Part shown: one piece after another, positions 27,072 through 36,310 of the stretch
Numbering within the stretch: position 1 is the first letter of the stretch
Layout: every line of letters begins with the position of its first letter
Assembly (NCBI GenBank): GCA_964637165.1
Contig: CAZWVI010000015.1
Coordinates: forward strand, 1 to 64,000
Reading direction: 5' to 3'
DNA: 64,000 nt
From: CAZWVI01 sp964637165
GTDB lineage: Bacteria > Planctomycetota > UBA1135
Position numbers and translations under genes: made by a program
The notes under the pieces: generated by a model
What the model saw: only the letters and a program-made list of their open reading frames with translations
Database searches by the model: none
Told to the model about the DNA's origin: nothing

Positions 27072-27908
27072 TTGAATTCGCGAACCTCAATCAATCCTGG
27101 AACGTGGTGGATGCTTGCCTCAGCGGCCGGCTTCGCGGTGATGGCCGCTTCGGCGCGCTTGTTGCCGGAAATCCCACCGATTGAAAAGGTCTTCTTTCGC
27201 AGTTTAATTTCGGTGGTATTAACACTCGGTGCCTTAAAGCATGCCGGCCTGTCGATTAAACCGAATCGTCCGATGATGCTCTTTATTCGGGCCTTGTTTG
27301 GCTTTGCCGGTTTATGGTGTTATTTTTCGGCGATTGATCGCTTGCCACTTGGAACCGCGGTCACGGTCTATAACACCACTCCTTTATTCGCGGCTGTTGT
27401 TGGAGTTCTGGTCTTGGGTGAAACGCTGCGCGGCCGCCAAGTGTTATCTTTGTTTTTGGGGCTAGGCGGGATTGCCTTAATAAAAGGCTTGTCACCCGAA
27501 CTTTCAGTCAGCGGTTTAATGTTTGGATTTGGTACCGCAATCTTTTCAGCGGTGGCCTATTCATTGGTGCGAAGCCTGACCCGCACCGAACATTCATTAG
27601 TTATTGTCCTGGCGTTCCCCTTGCTGTCGGTGCCCTTGGCGGCGGCCTTTGGCTTTTCAAGTTTTGTGATGCCAACCGGAATCGCATGGCTGTGGTTGTT
27701 GCTGCTCGGGGTTGGAACTCAAATTGGGCAAGTCTGTTTGACCAATGGCTTGCGCCATCACACCGCAACCCGCGCCACTCAAATCGGCTTTGTCGGGGTA
27801 GTTTTCGCCATGCTGTTGGGAATTCCAATTGGTGATGGCTGGCCAGATCTCGCCCAATTGATAGGGGCAGTAGTAGTTTTTGCCAGCCTCTCACTAGGCC
27901 GCAAATAG
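27072..27908 (+). CDS. EamA/DMT-family transporter
   Basis: A 278-residue inner-membrane protein with ten predicted spans in two EamA repeats: FFRSLISVVLTLGAL and GTAVTVYNTTPLFAAVVGVLVLGE in the first half, GVGTQIGQVCLTNGLRHHTATRATQIGFV... in the second. The drug/metabolite transporter superfamily exports metabolites or takes up small solutes. The specific cargo is unknown. The frame starts at TTG; an in-frame ATG 13 codons later (at 27111) would still keep the first span and is an alternative start. It lies 9 bases after the beta-helix gene. Confidence 0.87.
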   Translation: MNSRTSINPGTWWMLASAAGFAVMAASARLLPEIPPIEKVFFRSLISVVLTLGALKHAGLSIKPNRPMMLFIRALFGFAGLWCYFSAIDRLPLGTAVTVYNTTPLFAAVVGVLVLGETLRGRQVLSLFLGLGGIALIKGLSPELSVSGLMFGFGTAIFSAVAYSLVRSLTRTEHSLVIVLAFPLLSVPLAAAFGFSSFVMPTGIAWLWLLLLGVGTQIGQVCLTNGLRHHTATRATQIGFVGVVFAMLLGIPIGDGWPDLAQLIGAVVVFASLSLGRK

Positions 27909-28083
27909 CAACTTTTAGGCCGAAGGTAATGGCCTTGTCACCGGTCCAATCCTGCGCTTGGGCAATTGTTCCAATTTGGCAAAAATATATATTGCCTATG
28001 ACTATGCTGTGACCAAACGGTGTTTTTGGGAGTTATCAATTGGCGACAGAGGGAATCCTCCCTCCCTTGTGAAATCCAAAACC

Positions 28084-29748
28084 ATGAAAAAAATCACTCT
28101 CGTCGCCCTTCTAGTAGCCAGCATTGGCACTACATCTTTGACTTCTGCTCAGGCCAATCGTCACGCCACTCTTGACGTGTCAGGTCTCTACGGAGGCAGC
28201 ACAATCACGGCGCAACTGCGCTCAAGTGAGATTGGGCAAACTGCTCACATCTTGTTTGGGAATGCGGCAGTCATAAACCGCCCGCTTCCCGATCCACTGC
28301 AATTGGTGGACCACGTTCGCGGCCATTTGTTTAATGGGGTAATTGGAGCAAACGGCATTTTTGAAATAAGCCAAGCTTTGCCGCCAGCACCATTTCATGC
28401 AGGTCACTTGTTGTTTGGTCATGGCTATGTTCTGCATAGAAACGGTATGTACCAAGCCAGTCCGCGCGTTGCCATGCTCGGCGAGACTACCCAAACGGCC
28501 AACTGGATTGAGGCCAACTTCACTTTGCCAACTTCGGTAAGCGATGACCTTGGGACCGATGCCGATTCAGTTGACTATGACCGCGATGGCGATTTGGATT
28601 TAGTAGTTACTAACTTTACCTCGCTAATGTTCTTGACCAATGATGGCACCGGAACATTTACTAATGAAAGTTCAATGCGCTTGCCGTTAAATAATTCTGG
28701 TGGTTTTATTACTGAAGTAATCGACATTGACCTTGATGGCGACTTCGACATCATTAGCTGTGGCGGAATGGATTTTGCTGGCAATAGTAATCCAATCTTC
28801 GTTTACAAAAATGATGGTAGTGGAATCTATTCGCGTGCCCAAGAATTGCCCACGGTGCTTCCAGAATACGACGGCTTATTGGTCGGCGATTTTAATGCTG
28901 ATGGTTGGTTAGATTTTCTAGTCGGATACGGTAATGCTTACAGTGGAAGCGGTGTTCAACATCAATTCGCTTCAATGTTCATTAATCAAAATGGTACTTT
29001 CGTGCTTGATCAAGCCGCTGAAACAGCCATTTGGAATAGTACTGACGAGGAATTCATTTCTGGCGATGCCGGCGATGTAGATAACGATGGTGATATTGAT
29101 ATGTACTTTGCGATGACTGGTCCCGGTGGTGCCGTAAATCGTCTATTGTTAAACGACGGTCTTGGCAACTTTGCTGATGTTACTGACACCAACCTTCCTG
29201 AAATTAACTACGGCGATGGTGATAAATCATCTGCTGCATTACTCGTTGATGTAAACAGTGATGGTTACTTGGATATCGTGGTGGCTAACAGTCACCTAAC
29301 CTTAAGTGCCGCTGACAGTGGTGATTTGCTGTTGAATAACGGTGCAAGTGCACCGGGCACTTTTGTTGACGCGCCCAACAATTTGTTTCCAGTAGAGGAT
29401 CCAGATTGTGTAATAAACATCGGCATCACCGCTGGCGATGTTGATCTCGATGGCGACACCGACTTAATAATTCACCCGAGTGAATGGTTTGGCTCGGGCG
29501 CCTTCCCTTTCGTTGGACATCCAATTTTGTTCTTAAATCAAGGGCATGCTCAAGGTGGAGTAGAAGGCATTTTCGTGCGTGATTACGCGTTCTGGACACC
29601 AGGTCCATTTGTTACCTTCTTCAGTTACTACGGTGAGTTGTTCGATGCCGACAGCGATGGCGACCTGGATTTCTATACCGCCAGCATGGGCGGCATTGTT
29701 GATCCAACTAAGTCGCAAGATTTCTTCATGGCAAACTTGCTCAAGTAA
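28084..29748 (+). CDS. Secreted FG-GAP/VCBS repeat protein with the shared domain at its N-terminus
   Basis: An exported calcium-binding propeller-like protein of 554 residues, starting at the ATG at 28084 just before the signal peptide (MKKITLVALLVASIG ... SAQA); the open frame reaches 27958 but has no signal there. Residues 25-130 (HATLDVSGLYGGSTITAQL...) look like the shared beta-rich domain that other proteins here carry at the C-terminus. Seven or so repeats follow with DxDxDG calcium loops: DYDRDGDLDL, DLDGDFDI, DFNADGWLDF, DVDNDGDIDM, DVNSDGYLDI, DVDLDGDTDL and DADSDGDLDF. It probably binds surface ligands. Ends at a strong terminator. Confidence 0.82.
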   Translation: MKKITLVALLVASIGTTSLTSAQANRHATLDVSGLYGGSTITAQLRSSEIGQTAHILFGNAAVINRPLPDPLQLVDHVRGHLFNGVIGANGIFEISQALPPAPFHAGHLLFGHGYVLHRNGMYQASPRVAMLGETTQTANWIEANFTLPTSVSDDLGTDADSVDYDRDGDLDLVVTNFTSLMFLTNDGTGTFTNESSMRLPLNNSGGFITEVIDIDLDGDFDIISCGGMDFAGNSNPIFVYKNDGSGIYSRAQELPTVLPEYDGLLVGDFNADGWLDFLVGYGNAYSGSGVQHQFASMFINQNGTFVLDQAAETAIWNSTDEEFISGDAGDVDNDGDIDMYFAMTGPGGAVNRLLLNDGLGNFADVTDTNLPEINYGDGDKSSAALLVDVNSDGYLDIVVANSHLTLSAADSGDLLLNNGASAPGTFVDAPNNLFPVEDPDCVINIGITAGDVDLDGDTDLIIHPSEWFGSGAFPFVGHPILFLNQGHAQGGVEGIFVRDYAFWTPGPFVTFFSYYGELFDADSDGDLDFYTASMGGIVDPTKSQDFFMANLLK

Positions 29749-29761
29749 AGCTTGGTACAAC

Positions 29762-29793
29762 AACCGGCGAACTCTTAACCGAGTTCGCCGGTT
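29762..29793 (+). terminator. Intrinsic terminator of the FG-GAP gene
   Basis: A perfect 13-bp stem (29762-29774 with 29781-29793), loop TTAACC, tail CGTTTATTA. It lies 14 bases after the stop. The tail overlaps the -10 box of the next gene. Confidence 0.85.
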
Positions 29794-29797
29794 CGTT

Positions 29798-29803
29798 TAT
29801 TAT
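29798..29803 (+). promoter_or_regulatory. -10 box for the 3-hydroxyacyl-CoA dehydrogenase gene
   Basis: TATTAT sits eight bases before the ATG at 29812. A -35-like TTAACC (29775-29780, 17-base spacing) falls in the loop of the preceding terminator. The transcript would start at or next to the ATG. Confidence 0.4.
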
Positions 29804-29811
29804 GCTGCGAA

Positions 29812-30693
29812 ATGTCTACCACCACCACCTGTCAAGAGCTTGGCCTGCGGCGCGCCGCTGTACTGGGCGCCGGAACCATGGGAGCGGGCATTGCTCAAGT
29901 GCTTTCCCAAGCTGGGGTCACTACTCGTTTGTTTGATATAAACCAGCCGGCGATAGACGCTGGTCTGGCGCGGATTACCCAAATGCTTGAAAAGGGCGTC
30001 GCGCGTGGCAAGTTGAGTGTTCAACAACAATCAGATTGTTTAGCGAAGTTGTCAGGTGAATTAATTTTGGAAGAAGCGGTTGCCGATTGCCAATTGGTAA
30101 TAGAGGCCGCGCCCGAAAAAGTTTCAATCAAGGTCGATTTGTTTGAGCGGATTGCGGCGGTGGTAGATGTCGATTGTGTTATTGCCAGCAATACGTCATC
30201 TTTGTCGATTAGCGATCTTGCTAACGCATGTTCGGCACCAGAGCGTTTCATTGGATTGCATTTTTTCAATCCGCCACCGTTGATAAAACTATTGGAAATT
30301 GTGCAAGGTGAACTAACTTCCGAACAAGTTGTTGCAAAATGTCGCGAGCTAGGAAGTGCTTGGGGCAAGCAAGCGATTGTGGTTAAAGATTCGCCTGGCT
30401 TTGCTTCATCGCGGCTCGGTCTAGCGATTGGGCTTGAAGCAATGCGCATGGTAGATGAGGGTGTCGCGAGTCCTGAAGACATTGATGCCGCAATGAAGTT
30501 AGGTTATGGATTTCCGATGGGGCCGCTCGAATTGACCGACTTAATTGGTTTAGATGTGCGTTTAGATATTGCCAAATATTTGGCAACGACATTGGATAGT
30601 GAACGATTCGCGGTGCCAAGCGGCTTGGCTAAACGGGTCGCCGAAGGCCACTTGGGTAAAAAGTCCGGACAGGGCTATTACACTTGGGATTGA
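29812..30693 (+). CDS. 3-Hydroxyacyl-CoA dehydrogenase (3-hydroxybutyryl/3-hydroxyadipyl-CoA type)
   Basis: A cytoplasmic NAD-dependent dehydrogenase of 293 residues, normal for the short Hbd/PaaH family. The Rossmann motif GAGTMGAGIAQ begins at residue 19. The catalytic region reads SNTSSLSIS ... RFIGLHFFNPPPLIKLLEI ... KDSPGFASSRL, with the active-site His in LHFFNP and the Asn/Ser of the substrate site. The C-terminal domain has YGFPMGPLELTDLIGLD. Lying directly beside the box genes (convergent to boxR, 23-base gap), it probably oxidises 3-hydroxyadipyl-CoA to 3-oxoadipyl-CoA after ring cleavage. Butyryl-type use is the alternative. Confidence 0.88.
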   Translation: MSTTTTCQELGLRRAAVLGAGTMGAGIAQVLSQAGVTTRLFDINQPAIDAGLARITQMLEKGVARGKLSVQQQSDCLAKLSGELILEEAVADCQLVIEAAPEKVSIKVDLFERIAAVVDVDCVIASNTSSLSISDLANACSAPERFIGLHFFNPPPLIKLLEIVQGELTSEQVVAKCRELGSAWGKQAIVVKDSPGFASSRLGLAIGLEAMRMVDEGVASPEDIDAAMKLGYGFPMGPLELTDLIGLDVRLDIAKYLATTLDSERFAVPSGLAKRVAEGHLGKKSGQGYYTWD

Positions 30694-30716
30694 TGAATAA
30701 GTGCCATTGACGCACT

Positions 30717-31586
30717 TTAAACTCCACCAGCTTGCAGTCCTTCCCAGCCTAGTTCAGCGAGACATGCGGCGATTTGTTCCTCGACCTGATCGACAGTTAG
30801 CTGGTCAGTTTCTATCGAGTGTTCAACTTGATTGAAGGCTAGTTGACGACCGGCAATTAACTTTTTTAAGTCAGCCAGTGCGTCTTTGGAGGAAGCCATT
30901 GGTCGCTGGTCACCTTGCTTGGCAACCCGGTCAATTAAGTTGCTAGGGGAGGCGTTTAGGAAAAAGCTAGTGTACTTTTGGCGTACAAGATTCCACGCCT
31001 CGTCATCGTTCACTAAGCCGCCTGGAATGCTGAGTATTACTTCATCCGATTGAGTCGCGAGTTTATTTAATGCTCGTCGCGCAATTCGCTGATAATAATC
31101 CGGTCCATGCAGCTCGAATATTTCGGCTAGAGCCAAGCCGGCGAGACTTTGAATTTCATCGACAAGTTCGATGAAGGGCAATTGCAATCGTTCGGCAAGT
31201 AGCGCGCCAACGCTGCTCTTGCCGGCGCCGCGCATCCCGATTAGGGCAATTCCGCGGGCGCGAACATTTGGATACTTGGTGTTCAGCAAAGTGAAAGTAT
31301 GCTCTAGTTCTCTTTCACTTAATCTGTCTAAAATTTTGTCAATGGCATTTCGGTGTTCATTGGCTTCGCCAACTTCAAGCAACTTGCTGATTGGCAATTT
31401 AAAGGCTTTGGCGACCAGCATCAATCGTCCAATTGCGATGTTGCCAGTTCCAGCTTCCAGCTGTGAAAGGAAGCGAGGACTGAGGCCGGTGAACTCGGCA
31501 AGCTGGGCGAGGGTCATTCCGCGAGATTTTCGGTGCCGACGGACAGTAGCCCCTAGGTCGCTTAGAAGAGGGTCGCTTTGGTTCAT
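30717..31586 (-). CDS. boxR: BoxR/BzdR-type regulator: XRE domain fused to a shikimate-kinase-like domain
   Basis: A 289-residue transcriptional regulator of benzoyl-CoA metabolism. Residues 10-70 are an XRE helix-turn-helix (LGATVRRHRKSRGMTLAQLAEFTGLSP, FLSQLEAGTGN). After a linker, residues 110-285 are a shikimate-kinase-like sensor with Walker A GMRGAGKSS and FIELVDEI. This domain pair is characteristic of BzdR and BoxR, which repress catabolic genes until benzoyl-CoA binds the kinase-like domain. I use the ATG at 31586, preceded at six bases by TATATT; the frame extends to a TTG at 31604. It is divergent from boxC with candidate operators in between, so autoregulation and control of boxCBD are likely. 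Confidence 0.92.
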   Translation of the reverse strand: MNQSDPLLSDLGATVRRHRKSRGMTLAQLAEFTGLSPRFLSQLEAGTGNIAIGRLMLVAKAFKLPISKLLEVGEANEHRNAIDKILDRLSERELEHTFTLLNTKYPNVRARGIALIGMRGAGKSSVGALLAERLQLPFIELVDEIQSLAGLALAEIFELHGPDYYQRIARRALNKLATQSDEVILSIPGGLVNDDEAWNLVRQKYTSFFLNASPSNLIDRVAKQGDQRPMASSKDALADLKKLIAGRQLAFNQVEHSIETDQLTVDQVEEQIAACLAELGWEGLQAGGV

Positions 31587-31592
31587 GTCGGC

Positions 31593-31656
31593 AATATACT
31601 GCAAAATAATGTTAATTTCACTAAAAACTTGCTAAATAATGCTTATTTGCCATAAT
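31593..31656. promoter_or_regulatory. Divergent boxR/boxC promoters with a 30-bp-spaced operator pair
   Basis: Minus strand (boxR): GTGAAA (complement of 31616-31621), 17 bases, TATATT (complement of 31593-31598), six bases, ATG. Plus strand (boxC): TTGCTA (31629-31634), 16 bases, CATAAT (31651-31656), six bases, ATG at 31663. Two similar palindromic units begin at 31600 (TGCAAAATAATGTTAATTT) and 31630 (TGCTAAATAATGCTTATTT). They match at 16 of 19 bases and are exactly 30 bp apart. The second contains a perfect AAATAA-TGC-TTATTT palindrome inside the boxC core promoter. These are the natural candidates for BoxR binding. Confidence 0.65.
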
Positions 31657-31662
31657 AGGGGT

Positions 31663-33306
31663 ATGACCGCCACCACCATCCTCTCCGAGGGGACGCGTCT
31701 GGAGACAGACCCCTCTCAATACCAACACCTTCGCTATGAAGTCGATGGCCCCGTGGCCAAGGTTTTTATCGACATTCAAGAAGACCAAGGCATGCGCCCG
31801 GGCTACGCCTTAAAACTTAACTCCTATGATTTGAGTGTTGATGTCGAACTTGCCGATGTTGTTCAACGCCTGCGTTTTGAACACCCTGAAGTTGCTTCAG
31901 TATTAATCACCAGTGGTCAAGATGGAGTTTTTAGTTCTGGCGCAAATATTTTCATGTTGGGGTCATCGACCCATGCCTTCAAGGTTAACTTTTGTAAGTA
32001 CACCAACGAGACCCGTCTCTACATAGAAGACGCTACTGAAAATTCTGGTCAAACTTGGATCGCCGGCTTGAATGGAATTGCTTCCGGTGGGGGCTATGAA
32101 TTGCCGCTCGCATGTGAAGAAATGTACTTAATTGATGACCGCAAATCGGCCGTCGCACTTCCCGAAGTTCCATACTTGGGAGTGCTTCCTGGCACGGGCG
32201 GCTTAACTCGAGTGGTTGACAAGCGGATGATTCGTCGCGATCGCGCTGATGTGTTTTGCTCACTCGCCGAAGGTATTAAAGGAAAGCGTGCGGTTGAGTG
32301 GAATTTAGTTGATGGAATTTTCCCAACGTCAAAGTTTGATGAGGGTGTCGATCAACGCTTACGTGAAATCGCTGGCGCAGGGCACCCTGAACGAGCTGGA
32401 ATAAAGCTTGACTACTTGGAGCCAGAGGTAGGGGCTGAAACGATTAACTATCGTTATGTTAATTTAAGTTTCGATTACTCTCAACGAGTTGCCACGATTG
32501 ACTTAAAGGTCCCTGATTCACTTCCCGAGTTGCCGGCGCAAGCTTCTGATTTAGGAGCTGATTGGTTTGCAATGCGCGCTTTCCGCGAACTTGACGACGC
32601 AATCTTGCGATTGCGCTTCGATTACCCGCAAATTGGCTTAGTGCTGTTGCGCACATCTGGCTCAAGCAAGTCGATGTTAAAACTTGATAAGCAATTGGAT
32701 GAAAACCGTGATGATTGGTACGTAAATGAAGTGACTCACTTTATGAAGCGTGTATTCAAACGTATCGATTGCACTGCAAAAAGTTTCTTTGCACTAATTG
32801 ACCATGAAGCAAACTTCACGGGCAGCTTATTTGAACTTGCACTGGCCGCCGACCGCATTTACATGCTTGAAGAAGATGGCGTCAAGTTACAACTATCAGC
32901 AATGAACGGCGGGAGTTTTCCTATGGCGAATGGCTTGACTCGTTTGCAAACTAGGTTCTTGGCCAATCCTAAGCACGCCGAAAAAATTGCTGCACTAAGA
33001 GAAGAGCTCGCCACTGAAGAGGCGGACGAGCTTGGTTTAGTAACTCTTGCCGCTGACGATATTGATTGGGATGATGAAATACGCCTCGCAATTGAGGAGC
33101 GCGCATCTTTATCGCCAGATTCATTAACCGGCCTGGAAGCTAACCTACGCTTCGCTGGTCCCGAAACCATGGAAACCAAAATCTTCGGTCGTCTTTCGGC
33201 CTGGCAAAACTGGATTTTCCAACGTCCAAACGCGGTCGGTGAAAAGGGTGCACTAACTCTTTACGGCCAGCCAACCAATCCTGAATTCGACTTTAACCGC
33301 ACTTGA
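31663..33306 (+). CDS. boxC: BoxC, 2,3-epoxybenzoyl-CoA dihydrolase (ring-opening lyase)
   Basis: The ring-cleaving enzyme of the aerobic benzoyl-CoA pathway, hydrolysing 2,3-epoxybenzoyl-CoA to 3,4-dehydroadipyl-CoA semialdehyde and formate. The 547 residues agree with the usual length of about 550. It contains two crotonase-like halves: in the first, RPGYALKLNSYDLSVDVELAD, SSGANIFML and NGIASGGGYELPLACEE; in the second, FALIDHEANFTGSLFELALAADR. The ATG at 31663 gives the N-terminus typical of BoxC (LETDPSQYQHLRYEVDGP) and lies six bases from a -10 box, whereas the frame to 31639 adds eight unrelated residues. boxB follows after three bases. Confidence 0.93.
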   Translation: MTATTILSEGTRLETDPSQYQHLRYEVDGPVAKVFIDIQEDQGMRPGYALKLNSYDLSVDVELADVVQRLRFEHPEVASVLITSGQDGVFSSGANIFMLGSSTHAFKVNFCKYTNETRLYIEDATENSGQTWIAGLNGIASGGGYELPLACEEMYLIDDRKSAVALPEVPYLGVLPGTGGLTRVVDKRMIRRDRADVFCSLAEGIKGKRAVEWNLVDGIFPTSKFDEGVDQRLREIAGAGHPERAGIKLDYLEPEVGAETINYRYVNLSFDYSQRVATIDLKVPDSLPELPAQASDLGADWFAMRAFRELDDAILRLRFDYPQIGLVLLRTSGSSKSMLKLDKQLDENRDDWYVNEVTHFMKRVFKRIDCTAKSFFALIDHEANFTGSLFELALAADRIYMLEEDGVKLQLSAMNGGSFPMANGLTRLQTRFLANPKHAEKIAALREELATEEADELGLVTLAADDIDWDDEIRLAIEERASLSPDSLTGLEANLRFAGPETMETKIFGRLSAWQNWIFQRPNAVGEKGALTLYGQPTNPEFDFNRT

Positions 33307-33309
33307 TCC

Positions 33310-34737
33310 ATGTCTGCAATCTCCTCTGAATTGATTCCCAATAACGTAAACCTGGAAAGCAACCGCAAGTTGCAAAAGGCCTTGGTCGCTTGGCAACCGG
33401 CCTTTAAAGAATGGTGGATGGACATGGGTCCTGAAGGTTTCCAGCAAGATGACATCTACCTGCGTACTGCGGTTAGTGTCGATAAGTCAGGCTGGGCACA
33501 TTACGACTACGTGAAAATGCCCGACTACCGTTGGGGCATATTTTTAACTCCGGTCGAACAGAATCGCCGCATTGGTTTTGGTGACAACGCTGATGGCGAT
33601 GTTTGGAATCAGGTTCCAGGCGAGTATCGCAAAGAATTGCGCCGCTTAATTGTTACTCAGTGTGACACCGAACCAGCTTCGGTTGAGCAGCAAAGATTGC
33701 TCGGCAAAAGCGCGCCCAGTTTGTACGACATGCGCAACTTGTTTCAAGTAAATGTCGAGGAAGGTCGTCACTTGTGGGCGATGGTTCATTTGCTCCACGA
33801 ATTCTTTGGCCGTGATGGTCGCGAAGAAGCCGAGCAAATGTTGGAGCGCCGCTCCGGCAATGAAGATTGTCCGCGAATTTTGGAGGCTTTCAATAAGCCT
33901 ATCGATGATTGGTTGGCATTCTTTTGTTTCACAATGTTCACTGACCGTGATGGCAAATACCAACTTGGAGCATTGGCCGAATCAGCCTTCGACCCGTTGG
34001 CGCGTGCAACACGTTTTATGTTAACCGAGGAAGCGCACCACTTGTTTGTGGGCGACACCGGAATCGCTCGCACAATTCGTCGTTCGATACAGTTAATGAA
34101 AGAAAAACCCGATGCCGATTTGCGCGAACTAGGTGCGATTCCCTTGGACATCATTCAAAAGTACATCAATGAATGGTATGCGGCTTCGCAGGATTTGTTT
34201 GGTGGTGAAGATAGTTCAAATGCCGCTAACTACTTTGCGGCGGGCTTAAAAGGTCGCTTTGGAGAGTCGAATGAGCGTCTTTACCAAGACCACACTGCTC
34301 TTGAAACATACCAAGAGTTAAGTTGGATGGAGAATGGCCACATGTCCAATCACCAAATTCCAATGCGGCGCGCGATGAATTTGGAGTTGGCTAATTCGTA
34401 TCGTGTTGATTGCATGAAGGCTTTGAATCGCTGGAATAAATTGTTCGAGGAAGCCGGTATGAACGAACGCTTTTATCTGCCGGAGCTAGCCTTTAATCGC
34501 AAAGTTGGAGTGTTCTCTGGGCACGATTACGACCCCCAAGGACAACCGATTAGCTCTGATGATTGGCAGGCAAAACAAACAACTTGGTTGCCGACCAAGG
34601 CGGATAAAGATTACGTCAAGTCTTGCATGGTGCAGTGCACCAAGCCCGGCGAGTTCGCTAATTGGATTGCGCCGCCAGTAAAGGGATTGAATGGCCAAGA
34701 AGTAGATTTCAAATACGTTAAGTTCAAAAGCAATTAA
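33310..34737 (+). CDS. boxB: BoxB, benzoyl-CoA 2,3-epoxidase oxygenase subunit
   Basis: The di-iron oxygenase that turns benzoyl-CoA into its 2,3-epoxide using O2. The 475 residues match the family (about 473). Iron-ligand segments are visible: VNVEEGRHLWAMVHLLHEFF near residue 150 and TEEAHHLFVGDTGI near residue 240, the E...ExxH type pair. SWMENGHMSNHQIPMRRAMNLE and the acidic, Trp-rich N-terminal region are also BoxB-like. It lies between boxC (3-base gap) and boxD (7-base gap). The reductase partner BoxA is not in this window and must be elsewhere or replaced by another ferredoxin reductase. Confidence 0.93.
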   Translation: MSAISSELIPNNVNLESNRKLQKALVAWQPAFKEWWMDMGPEGFQQDDIYLRTAVSVDKSGWAHYDYVKMPDYRWGIFLTPVEQNRRIGFGDNADGDVWNQVPGEYRKELRRLIVTQCDTEPASVEQQRLLGKSAPSLYDMRNLFQVNVEEGRHLWAMVHLLHEFFGRDGREEAEQMLERRSGNEDCPRILEAFNKPIDDWLAFFCFTMFTDRDGKYQLGALAESAFDPLARATRFMLTEEAHHLFVGDTGIARTIRRSIQLMKEKPDADLRELGAIPLDIIQKYINEWYAASQDLFGGEDSSNAANYFAAGLKGRFGESNERLYQDHTALETYQELSWMENGHMSNHQIPMRRAMNLELANSYRVDCMKALNRWNKLFEEAGMNERFYLPELAFNRKVGVFSGHDYDPQGQPISSDDWQAKQTTWLPTKADKDYVKSCMVQCTKPGEFANWIAPPVKGLNGQEVDFKYVKFKSN

Positions 34738-34744
34738 TAAACCG

Positions 34745-36310
34745 ATGACCACAACTAAAGTAACCCAGCTTGCTAGCTTTCTCGGCGGAGAAAAGTTGTT
34801 TGGAGTAGGCGAAGGAAGTCCACTCTTTAATCCATCTACTGGCCAGGAGATCGCCCGTTGCAGTACTAAGGGCTTTGACTTTGCCAAAGCTTTTGCTTAC
34901 GCGCGACATCATGGTGGGCCAACTCTGCGCGCAATGAATTTCGCTGAACGCGGAGCAATGCTCCAACAAATGGCCGAATCTTTGCACGCGCATCGCGAAG
35001 AGTTGTTAGAGCTTTCAACATTCTCTGGTGGTAACACCCGCGGCGATGCCAAGTTTGATGTCGATGGAGCAATTGGAACACTTTCTTATTACGCACGCCT
35101 TGGCGCTAAGAAGGGTGAGGCGAAATTCGATGCCGAAGTTGAGCCAATTAAATTGTCGCGCAGTCCGCGCTACGTTGGCCGCCACGTTTCATTGCCATTA
35201 ACTGGAGTTGCAATTCATATTAATGCATTCAACTTTCCAGCTTGGGGCATGGCCGAAAAAGCTGCCTGTGCCTTGCTGGCCGGAATGCCGGTAATTAGTA
35301 AGCCAGCCACCAGTACCGCAATTTTGGCCGAGCGCATGGTGGCGATTTGGGTCGAAGAAAAGGTGGTTCCGGCTGGATGTTTCTCATTAGTTTGTGGCTC
35401 AGCTGGAGACATGCTTGACCACGTTACCGGCCAAGATGTAATTGCTTTTACTGGCTCAGCAAACACTGCGGCCATTATTCGCGAATTAAAATCAGTGCGC
35501 GAAAATTCAACTCGCGTAAACGTTGAAGCTGATTCTTTGAACGCGGCAGTGCTTGGTGCTGACGTTGAATTTGCTTCGCCTACTTGGAATACTTTCTTGC
35601 AAGAAGTTGCCAAGGACATGACCCAAAAAGCCGGCCAGAAATGCACAGCAATTCGTCGCATCTTTGTGCCAGTTGCAGCTCTCGATTCTGTTAAAGCAGA
35701 TTTGTGCGAAGAATTGTCAATGGTGAAAATTGGCAATCCGCAAATGAAGGGAGTACGCATGGGACCTTTGGCTTCTCAAGCGCAATTACAAGACGTGCAA
35801 CATGGCGTCACCCGTTTAATGGAAGAATGCGAAGTGGTGCAAGGTGAAGTCGGGCGCGGAGAGCTAGCCGGCATGGAAGATGAAAGCGGTTTCTTTCAAT
35901 CTCCAATATTGCTTCTAGCTAAGCCATCAACCACTTCCTTGGTACACCAATTGGAAGTTTTTGGTCCAGTAGCGACTATTATTCCTTACCAATCAGCAAG
36001 CGAATTAATCGAGATGGTGCGCGCTGGTTGTGGAAGCTTAGTGACCTCGGTTTACTCAGACAGTCGTGACTTTGCTGAAGAAATGATGTTCGCGTTGGCA
36101 CCGTTTAACGGGCGTATTAACTTCGCCAGTAAAAAGGTTGTCGAGCATTCGGTCGGGCCGGGCACAGTGTTGCCTAACCTAATTCATGGTGGACCTGGTC
36201 GGGCGGGTGGTGGCGAAGAGCTAGGTGGTGAAAAGGGCCTCAAGCTTTATTGGCAACGCACCGCACTGCAAGGTGATGAACCAATGCTCGCCAAGATGCT
36301 TGGACTTTAG
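34745..36310 (+). CDS. boxD: BoxD, 3,4-dehydroadipyl-CoA semialdehyde dehydrogenase
   Basis: An aldehyde dehydrogenase of 521 residues that oxidises the ring-opening product to 3,4-dehydroadipyl-CoA with NADP. The ALDH fold is shown by AFNFPAWGMAEKAACALLAGMPVISKPA, ITGV-like VIAFTGSANTAA, the glutamate region NVEADSLNAAV and the catalytic cysteine in KAGQKCTAIRR near residue 300. It resembles the aldehyde-dehydrogenase half of PaaZ, the closest better known relative; the box context decides for BoxD. It is the last gene of boxCBD; its stop overlaps the stop region of the convergent DUF1028 gene by four bases. Confidence 0.9.
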   Translation: MTTTKVTQLASFLGGEKLFGVGEGSPLFNPSTGQEIARCSTKGFDFAKAFAYARHHGGPTLRAMNFAERGAMLQQMAESLHAHREELLELSTFSGGNTRGDAKFDVDGAIGTLSYYARLGAKKGEAKFDAEVEPIKLSRSPRYVGRHVSLPLTGVAIHINAFNFPAWGMAEKAACALLAGMPVISKPATSTAILAERMVAIWVEEKVVPAGCFSLVCGSAGDMLDHVTGQDVIAFTGSANTAAIIRELKSVRENSTRVNVEADSLNAAVLGADVEFASPTWNTFLQEVAKDMTQKAGQKCTAIRRIFVPVAALDSVKADLCEELSMVKIGNPQMKGVRMGPLASQAQLQDVQHGVTRLMEECEVVQGEVGRGELAGMEDESGFFQSPILLLAKPSTTSLVHQLEVFGPVATIIPYQSASELIEMVRAGCGSLVTSVYSDSRDFAEEMMFALAPFNGRINFASKKVVEHSVGPGTVLPNLIHGGPGRAGGGEELGGEKGLKLYWQRTALQGDEPMLAKMLGL

